DNA from: Dryococelus australis
Lineage: Eukaryota; Arthropoda; Insecta; Phasmatodea; Phasmatidae
Reading direction: 5' to 3'
DNA length: 64,000 bases
Assembly (NCBI GenBank): GCA_029891345.1
Contig: CM057003.1
Location: forward strand, 13,556,709-13,620,708
Shown: piece after piece, positions 57,937 through 64,000 of the stretch
How positions within the stretch are numbered: position 1 is the first letter of the stretch
How the letters are laid out: each line of letters begins with the position of its first letter
Notes under the pieces: generated by a model
What the model was told of the DNA's origin: nothing
Database searches by the model: none
Seen by the model: the letters and a program-made list of their open reading frames with translations, nothing else
Program-made: the position numbers and the translations under genes

Positions 57937-58366
57937 AAGGCTGTTCACTATAAAGTGAGCACTTTCGAAATCAACCTTATAAAAATGTCACTGCCTCTAC
58001 TTGTATACATTTCAACTGGCGCCCTGGGTGACATGCGCCCAGTCAAGTTGGCAACGATGGTTGGGAAAGTAGTTCCGTATCTCAATGTCGAAAAAAAAGT
58101 GTCAGGTAACCATTTCTGTTAACTTAAATTATTTCTGTGGCGCTGTGAGTGTTTTTTTTTTTAATACATCGAAGTGTAAAAATGAGCAGAATTTTAAAGT
58201 ATTTACTTTTCTAATAATTTCACAGTTTCACTTTATCGACGCATGAATAAAGTGATGACACCCATGACAATGCTAATCTAACATAAGGCGTGTGAATACA
58301 CAGCATGCAATCAAGTATATCTTAACTAGAGCTTTCAAAAGTGCTCATTTTATCGTGAATAGCCTA
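57937..58366 (+). mobile_element. Mariner-type MITE, copy F
   Basis: TA precedes AAGGCTGTTCACTATAAAGT and TA follows GTGAATAGCCTA, a clean TA duplication. The internal landmarks are intact. Confidence 0.9.
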
Positions 58367-58369
58367 TAG

Positions 58370-58640
58370 CGACTCACCCCGGCTCCGCGCGGGTGACATT
58401 TACAATCATTGCGTTGTTTACGTAAGTCATGTAAGCACCCGAAAAACGGCTTTTTCCGACTTGTTTAGAAAACATATCGGCATTAGTCTACTAACCTTAC
58501 ATTAAATATTAATGTATTATATACTTGAACATTCCTCATGAAATTCTCTAAATGTTGATGAAAACCGAGTCAAAATATATCAAGTAGCCTTATCCGAATA
58601 CACATAAACACGCGGCAGGGAGAATTTGTTTTATACCACG
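58370..58640 (+). repeat. CGGCTTCG-type dispersed repeat, copy 2
   Basis: Matches 42217-42560, starting CGACTCACCCCGGCTCCGCG and ending AATTTGTTTTATACCACGTA. It follows MITE copy F almost directly and interrupts repeat R, as copy 1 also does. Confidence 0.75.
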
Positions 58641-58850
58641 TAAGGATAAATAAAACATTATAACTTATAAATAAATTCAAGTAAGAGTTAAATTTGTTTA
58701 GAAATAAGATACTTTTAAGCTACCACGAGTGTAAAATGCTTGTGATATCTGCCATATTTAGGAAAAAAGCCAAACACGTCACATATGGAGTGATTTTTCA
58801 AAGGTTTGATTGGAAAAGTGAGAATAAACCGCGAACAGACTATATATTTT

Positions 58851-59279
58851 TTTCGTCAGGTGATCGATCAATGCCTATCGAGCTCTGGTCGCAACCAGTG
58901 CAGAGCTGTTACGGTGTTCGGAATCATTTCGCTGGAGAATAATTTCGTTTCCTGCGAAATCGTATCTTTATTGTTACTGGACGTTGTTATAAGGGCTCTG
59001 GACAGTTCTCGCAGAACATTTCGTAACACCATGGTGCTTTGTAATTGATCAAGGCGCAAAGAAATATACCCGTGACTATTCGGCAGACATGCCTGCTGCT
59101 GACAGTCGAGACATCTCAGTACTGACAAAGTAAGTTTAGTTGAACTGGGAGGCAACATACGTCACCGATTTGAGCGTTGCGCGTTTTTTCGAGATCCGTT
59201 CGTCTCAGAGTGTTGCACTAAAGCCAAGTTTTGTGTTCCTCTAATGTCCAAACTACAATCTATGATCACCCACAGGTAA
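58851..59279. other. Unannotated spacer
   Basis: Nothing recognised; the short open frames on both strands look like chance. Confidence 0.4.
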
Positions 59280-59693
59280 AGGCTGTTCACCACAAAGTGA
59301 GCACTTTTGAAATCAACCTTAGGAAAGTCACTGAACCTACCTGCATATGTTTTGACGGGCGCGTTGAGTGACATGCGCCCTTGCTGGGTTGGTAACGATG
59401 GCTGGGAAGTAGTTCCGCATCTTAACATCGAATAAAAAGTGTTAGGCAACCATTTCTGATAATTAAACTATTTCTTTCTCTTGCTGTGTTTTTTAATGCA
59501 TCGAAGCGTAACAATGAGCAGATTTGCTAAATATTAATTTTTCTAATAATTTTAGTTTCAATTGACCTACGCATGAATAAAGTGATGAGGCCCACAATGG
59601 TAATCTTACATAAGGCGGAAGAATACACAACGTGCATGCAAGTATATCTTGAGCAGGGCTTTCAAAAGTGCTCATTTTACCGTGAATAGCCTA
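59280..59693 (+). mobile_element. Mariner-type MITE, copy G
   Basis: The left end AGGCTGTTCACCACAAAGTG lies after GTAA, and the right end TTTTACCGTGAATAGCCTA is followed by TA. The internal landmarks are intact. Confidence 0.9.
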
Positions 59694-59984
59694 TAACGAA
59701 CGTTTGAAGGTTAATAACCTGCCACCATACTCCTTAATTACAATTTTTCATAGCGGGCATTGTATTAATACGCCAGACGTTCACAAATGGCAGACATCGG
59801 ATGAGGCCGACTATTTCACAAATTTGTTGTTGCGTCTCACGTAGGTGGTTTGTAACATTTTGCAAATAATTTATTTTAATTAGAAATTTTTGAAAATCGT
59901 GCCTCGCTCTTAATAATAACATTAGGTTGCATTTCGTATTAGGTCTTCTATCTCATTTTTCCATAACGGTTCTTCTCACGAAGT

Positions 59985-60270
59985 TTGTACTTGGGGTTCA
60001 GGAAGAACCGGGTTTCAAATCGCGGTGCGCCCCCTCCCCCCCCCCCCCTAATTTTCACAAGGGGGGATTGTGCCGGACGATGCCGCTGGTCAGCGGGTTT
60101 TGCTCGGGGATCTCCCGTTTCCCCAGTCCTCACATTCCGGTGCCGCTCCATACTTGCCTCGTTTCACCCTCACGAGCTCTCAAGACCTTGCTGTTAAGAG
60201 CCGCCCAAATCTCTCCACTCTGCTTAATGGCCACGCTCACGGCATGTCGCAAAGTCTTACTTAAAATTGT
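59985..60270 (+). mobile_element. tRNA-derived SINE, 5'-degraded
   Basis: A B-box-like GGGTTTCAAATCGCGGTGCG lies at about 60010-60030, followed by a C run at 60037-60049. The body contains GGTCAGCGGGTTTTGCTCGG and GATCTCCCGTTTCCCC, blocks I know from insect SINEs. The A box is not clear. It is unrelated to the SINE at 52761. Confidence 0.6.
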
Positions 60271-61602
60271 GACGTTTAAATTTGTGGGCCGTGAATTTAC
60301 TTTAACATTCCGTTCGTTTTTATGGACGACACAGTAAGAATCAGCATATTAGAAACATACTCTCTCATGTAGAAACACCCTTGATCGAAGCGTGAACGAA
60401 GTTAGAGGTTCTATGGCGATGTTAACGACAGAACAGATATGAAAATAACAAGCCATATATGAAAAAAATGTAAAATATAAAACATGTTTGCATATTTTTA
60501 ACTATTTTAAAGCGGTAGCCCATGGCATTAGTTTATGCTTTAAATTTTTTCGTATGTATGTGTTTGTTATTATTTCTGCAGCACGTAGAAAAAAAATGCG
60601 TATTTTACATAAGATTATTTTTAAAAAAATAATATGTGTATGTATTTTTATTAGAGGAAAATGGCATCGCATTGAATGCGTACAAGTTGGAACAAATTTG
60701 TTACAAGTATAAAATAATTAATTTTTTTATATCTATCAACCTTAAGGACCCCCAGACCTCAGCATATACTGTCACCGGGACTAGCTGGCAGTCTTAGACA
60801 ACAGGACTAAATCGGGGCACTATGTTGCGAAATATTCTGACAACTCTCACTGTTTTCAACAAAATTAGTCACTGTCTTTACAATTTGTACTTGTTTGTAG
60901 GCCTAGTCATTTGTGTACAATTATATATGTTTCATTTATGTATTAATTTCAACTTAAATAAATAATTTAATGCCTTTCAGTTAATTATTTTAAAACATTA
61001 CTTTTGTAAACTGAATTTTTAGTTTTATTGATAATCGAATTACAAAACGTGCAACTGAAGTTGTTAATTTATTACGCGAAAGAATTATGATTTTGCGAAA
61101 AGTGATCGAAGTACATTAACAGAGGGGTCCAGCTAGAATGTCACTGAAGCCTATATGCACCGTATTTTGCACTGATAAAAAACAATAAAAAAATAAATAA
61201 TTTTAATAGGTAATAGACAACTATAATTTAATCTGTGCTACATGAAATTGTAAGCCCCCTCTGCCCCAAAATAATTGGTTTTTAACACCTGTATTACTGA
61301 GTTATTACATTGCTGACGGCCGAAGTGAAAGTATGGAATGTAATTAGACATTGCCTGTACAGAATAGTACACTTATCATGTCGAAGCCCCTTTGTAATGC
61401 GCCTATCGTGACTTAATGAGCAACCAAATTACAAGAAGTGCATAACTTTTCTGAGGTGTGTATTTTCACGAATAAAATTATTCTTTGAAAATAGTATACC
61501 AAACTTCAGTTTAATTTTTCAAGAAAATACTGTACATAATTAGTTGCCAAAATAGCACCGCTGATTACAGTTTTTTATTCACATTGATTTCAAATACACA
61601 CA

Positions 61603-61605
<3 letters not shown>
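60271..61605. other. Unannotated AT-rich stretch
   Basis: No gene or element recognised. Confidence 0.45.

Positions 61606-61663
<58 letters not shown>
61606..61663. repeat. (TA)n microsatellite
   Basis: About 58 bases of TA followed by a short TG tract. Confidence 0.96.
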
Positions 61664-61665
<2 letters not shown>

Positions 61666-62351
61666 GTGTGTGTGTGTAAACAATTACATTAAAATATTTA
61701 TTTACCCAAACACGGAATACTTTACAATTATTAACACTTTGAGGTGAGCAGACATTTACAAGACAACCAAGACAAGTTAGAAGTGAGTTACTTATACCCA
61801 CCACTACAGGAACACAGGTTCTATTGGTCTCTGTGTTCCCACTCACTACAGTTCTAGTGCAGGCCAACATGACAATGGACACGCTTATTGTGATCTACAA
61901 CCTTCATTATTGGCTGGTCACCAGTCACCAAGGCGCCGAGTTTGTTTCGTCCGAATTAAATGTCTTTATTTGTGCAAATTGTTTTACATGCACTCCTGTC
62001 CATTTGCGGAGATGTAACAAAAATATTTTTGTTGTGAGGAAATTTATTTGTTACTGAGCTGCAGAGTTCTTGTAAGATCCTTTTAGACACAGGCAGTTCA
62101 ACGACCGCATGACAATACTAGTTTTCTTTTCAATTACAAAGACATTTTGAAATTATTTTTTGCTCGAGCTACACTCGAGTGTGGTCCTCGAAGTATTAAC
62201 AGCGTCTGTAATGTAATATTTATTTTAAAAAGAAATGTAAACCTATTAGACTTGGTGTGAATACACCGCGATTAGACTATAAAATTATTCTACGTCAGCT
62301 CGAACTAAGTACTAGACGGGAATACTGCGATTTCCTGGTGCCGCTTCGAAA
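61664..62351. other. Unannotated stretch
   Basis: No gene or element recognised. A short frame at 61824-62057 has no family resemblance. Confidence 0.4.
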
Positions 62352-62384
62352 TAGGCTGTTCACGATAAAGTGAGCACTTTTGAG
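62352..62384 (+). mobile_element. Isolated end of the mariner-type MITE
   Basis: Only the terminal repeat (TAGGCTGTTCACGATAAAGT and about 13 more bases) is present; the remaining 400 bp are missing. A TA microsatellite begins 28 bp later. Confidence 0.8.
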
Positions 62385-62410
62385 GCGCTTGTTACTTTTT
62401 CCTTTCAGCT

Positions 62411-62412
<2 letters not shown>

Positions 62413-62487
<75 letters not shown>
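62413..62487. repeat. (TA)n microsatellite
   Basis: About 75 bases of TA dinucleotides. Confidence 0.97.
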
Positions 62488-62489
<2 letters not shown>

Positions 62490-62571
62490 CCACGTGAGTG
62501 ATAAACAAATTGCGAATGTTCCACCGCACTCGGAAATTAACGTCTAAGACTGAAATGAAATATATTTATTG

Positions 62572-63099
62572 CAGTGGCGTTTGTTCATAGACGCAAGGTA
62601 AGCAATGATTGCCCCATACATATTGGAAATGCTTTACCCTTTATAGTTTTCGCCTTAACTTTAAAAACGTTTAATTCAGAGTTTCCCGTTTCCGATTCGA
62701 GAAACAGTCACTCCCGCACCTTGCACGCACAGTGCTGCTTCCCCTCCCCCCCAACCCTTAGTATTTATTCCCACAAACTGGAGCGACTAGCGATGGATCC
62801 AGCTCTCGCCCGCGGTGTGTCGTGTTGTCGCTTGCGTTCCTTCGGCAGGGTGAGCATCAGTCCTGTTTGCTTCCTCCAGTCCTACATTTCCCCTCGGAAA
62901 GGGGATAGAAGAGTTCGGGCGGGAAAATGGGAGTTTTCATGTTTGTAACATGTATCTCTAAATAATATCCAGTTAGATTGTTATTACATCCATTTCGTTT
63001 CCGGTTTTTATAACCAATGTCAGGTATTATAAAACGGTAAATACATGTGGAGGGTACGCAAAGTTGGAAGTTGCGTTTGTTAGTAGAAATTGCTTACCC

Positions 63100-63152
<53 letters not shown>

Positions 63153-63170
63153 ACTCACTACACGACACTG
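62572..63170 (+). mobile_element. hAT-type MITE, copy 2 (599 bp), perfect 8-bp target duplication
   Basis: Termini CAGTGGCG on the left and ACGACACTG on the right, flanked on both sides by ATTTATTG (62564-62571 and 63171-63178). An 8-bp duplication with CAGTGGCG ends is diagnostic of hAT elements. It is homologous to 33550-34109. Its A run near the right end is about 47 bases (63104-63150), compared with 12 in the other copy. Confidence 0.93.
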
Positions 63171-63239
63171 ATTTATTGATTATTATTCCGAATGGGAGGG
63201 CTTTGAAAAGTGGCCACGTTACAGTGAATAGTAGATTGT

Positions 63240-63400
63240 AGCGAAACTTTTGCGGGAGATGAGGTTACTGGTGAAACGTCAACACGTGTTTGTGGTGTGA
63301 GCATGCGCCTTGACACTGCGGCGAGGGTCAAGCGAGCGAGCTCGGCTGGCGCTCCGCAGACGTCGACCAGGAGCCGAGCGTAGCGGACGGACGACACGAG
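63240..63400 (+). promoter_or_regulatory. CpG-rich tract ending in a strong splice donor; possible first exon of a next gene
   Basis: A 160-bp island, far GC-richer than its surroundings and dense in CG dinucleotides (for example GTCAAGCGAGCGAGCTCGGC), ends with ACGAG|GTAAGTGCG, a consensus donor at 63401. It has no TATA box. This looks like a 5' UTR exon of a plus-strand gene beyond the window, perhaps a neighbour of the JHBP-like gene. It could also be a chance GC-rich patch. Confidence 0.4.
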
Positions 63401-63515
63401 GTAAGTGCGCTCAGTGTTAACGCCGCGCTATAATCACCACAAGCATAACCACGCCAATATTACTATCTTTTTGAATACCTACTGTTCAATGGTATTTGCT
63501 ACAACTAGGCATTTC

Positions 63516-63825
63516 TAGAGACCTGCGAAATTCGCGTTATTTTGTTTATTTTTATTTTTTTTTTGCGTCAAGCTAAAATTCACGATACTGTTTCTACTCT
63601 AGCCGGCGTCGTTTCTCCATTGGCTGCTGCCTTGGCGTTAATTCACGCCCTTTTTGAGTGAACTGCACGTGATTGGAGCAAACGGTTTTGGAGCGTTCAT
63701 TTATTGGCGCAGAGTTGCCAGGTGCGTGTCAAATGAAGGCTGGTCCAATGACAAACTTATTGAAAAAGAAAAGTGTTTTAAGTTTAGCATGTCCTCAAAT
63801 AATTACGCGAATTTTGCAGGTCTCT
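63516..63825. mobile_element. MITE T, copy 2 (310 bp)
   Basis: The left end TAGAGACCTGCGAAATTCGC and the right end, read inverted, TAGAGACCTGCAAAATTCGC differ at one position, so this is the youngest-looking copy. Four CCAAT/ATTGG words lie inside (near 63619, 63671, 63703 and 63745). Confidence 0.88.
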
Positions 63826-63839
63826 ACGCATTACAATAC

Positions 63840-64000
63840 CCACAACTAGGGGCGCCTGTTTTTTCGCAAAAAAAAAAAAAAAAAATCAGGACAAGTTGTG
63901 TTCCAAAACACTTTAGTTCAGAACCACTTTCGTGATTGGATAATTTGAATTGTTACAAGTCTTATCTGTCTGTCCGCGATTCACGGACGGTCAGTATCGG
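63840..64000 (+). repeat. Repeat block shared with 35170-35310
   Basis: GGACAAGTTGTGTTCCAAAA through GATTGGATAATTTGAATTGT and ACGGTCAGTATCGG match the segment in intron 2 of the JHBP-like gene. It runs to the window edge. Confidence 0.7.

Larger units (their letters stand above)
57808..58850 (+). repeat. Dispersed repeat R, split by two later elements
   Basis: The left half (TTTCCTGAAGCCCTGCTGAA, GGGAACTATTTATTACCAGC) lies at 57808-57930. The right half (AATGCTTGTGATATCTGCCA, GATTTTTCAAAGGTTTGATT, CGCGAACAGACTATA) lies at 58645-58850. A mariner-type MITE and a CGGCTTCG-type repeat sit between them. Confidence 0.65.

Overview
This is invertebrate, almost certainly insect, nuclear DNA. It is AT-rich, with GT-AG introns, many (TA)n, (CA)n and (GA)n runs, tRNA-derived SINEs, an R1-type LINE and dense families of small inverted-repeat transposons (MITEs). 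An ecdysteroid-kinase-like (EcKL/CHK) pseudogene and a gene of the JHBP/takeout (TULIP) lipid-carrier superfamily point to insects. The SINE style and loose, repeat-filled introns would suit a large polyneopteran-type genome (cockroach, termite, stick insect or locust). That placement is inference.

Layout. 0-1 kb: wreck of a Tc1/mariner-like transposase. 6.7-8.3 kb: internally deleted PIF/Harbinger-like element. 11.3-12.0 kb: dispersed repeats. 13.6-14.9 kb: a second transposase relic (minus strand) with a DD82E active-site spacing. 15.5-23.8 kb: a degenerate tandem array (about 140/275-bp period) split by a 6.4-kb minus-strand R1-clade LINE. 23.85-25.08 kb: an intronless EcKL pseudogene. 26.2-28.05 kb: a broken fragment of an LTR retroelement.

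29.0-53.8 kb holds the one host gene that looks functional: a five-exon plus-strand gene whose spliced frame (765 nt) encodes a 254-residue secreted JHBP/takeout-like protein. It has a signal peptide, five N-glycosylation sequons and no cysteine. Its four introns are largely mobile elements: a foldback, a hAT MITE, copies of a mariner-type MITE, a 13-unit 83-bp minisatellite, CACTA-like elements with quasi-palindromic ends, a 282-bp hairpin element and SINEs. Three of its splice sites lie within 13-31 bp of an element end.

53.8-64 kb: two copies of a locally duplicated, tandem-repeat-rich block directly follow the stop codon. They are followed by three same-strand copies of the mariner-type MITE in 2.7 kb, nested repeats, a SINE, a hAT MITE with a perfect 8-bp target duplication, and a CpG-rich tract ending in a consensus splice donor that may be the first exon of another gene. 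Well under 2% of the window is host coding sequence. I saw no convincing tRNA gene, rRNA, CRISPR array or bacterial-type operon.
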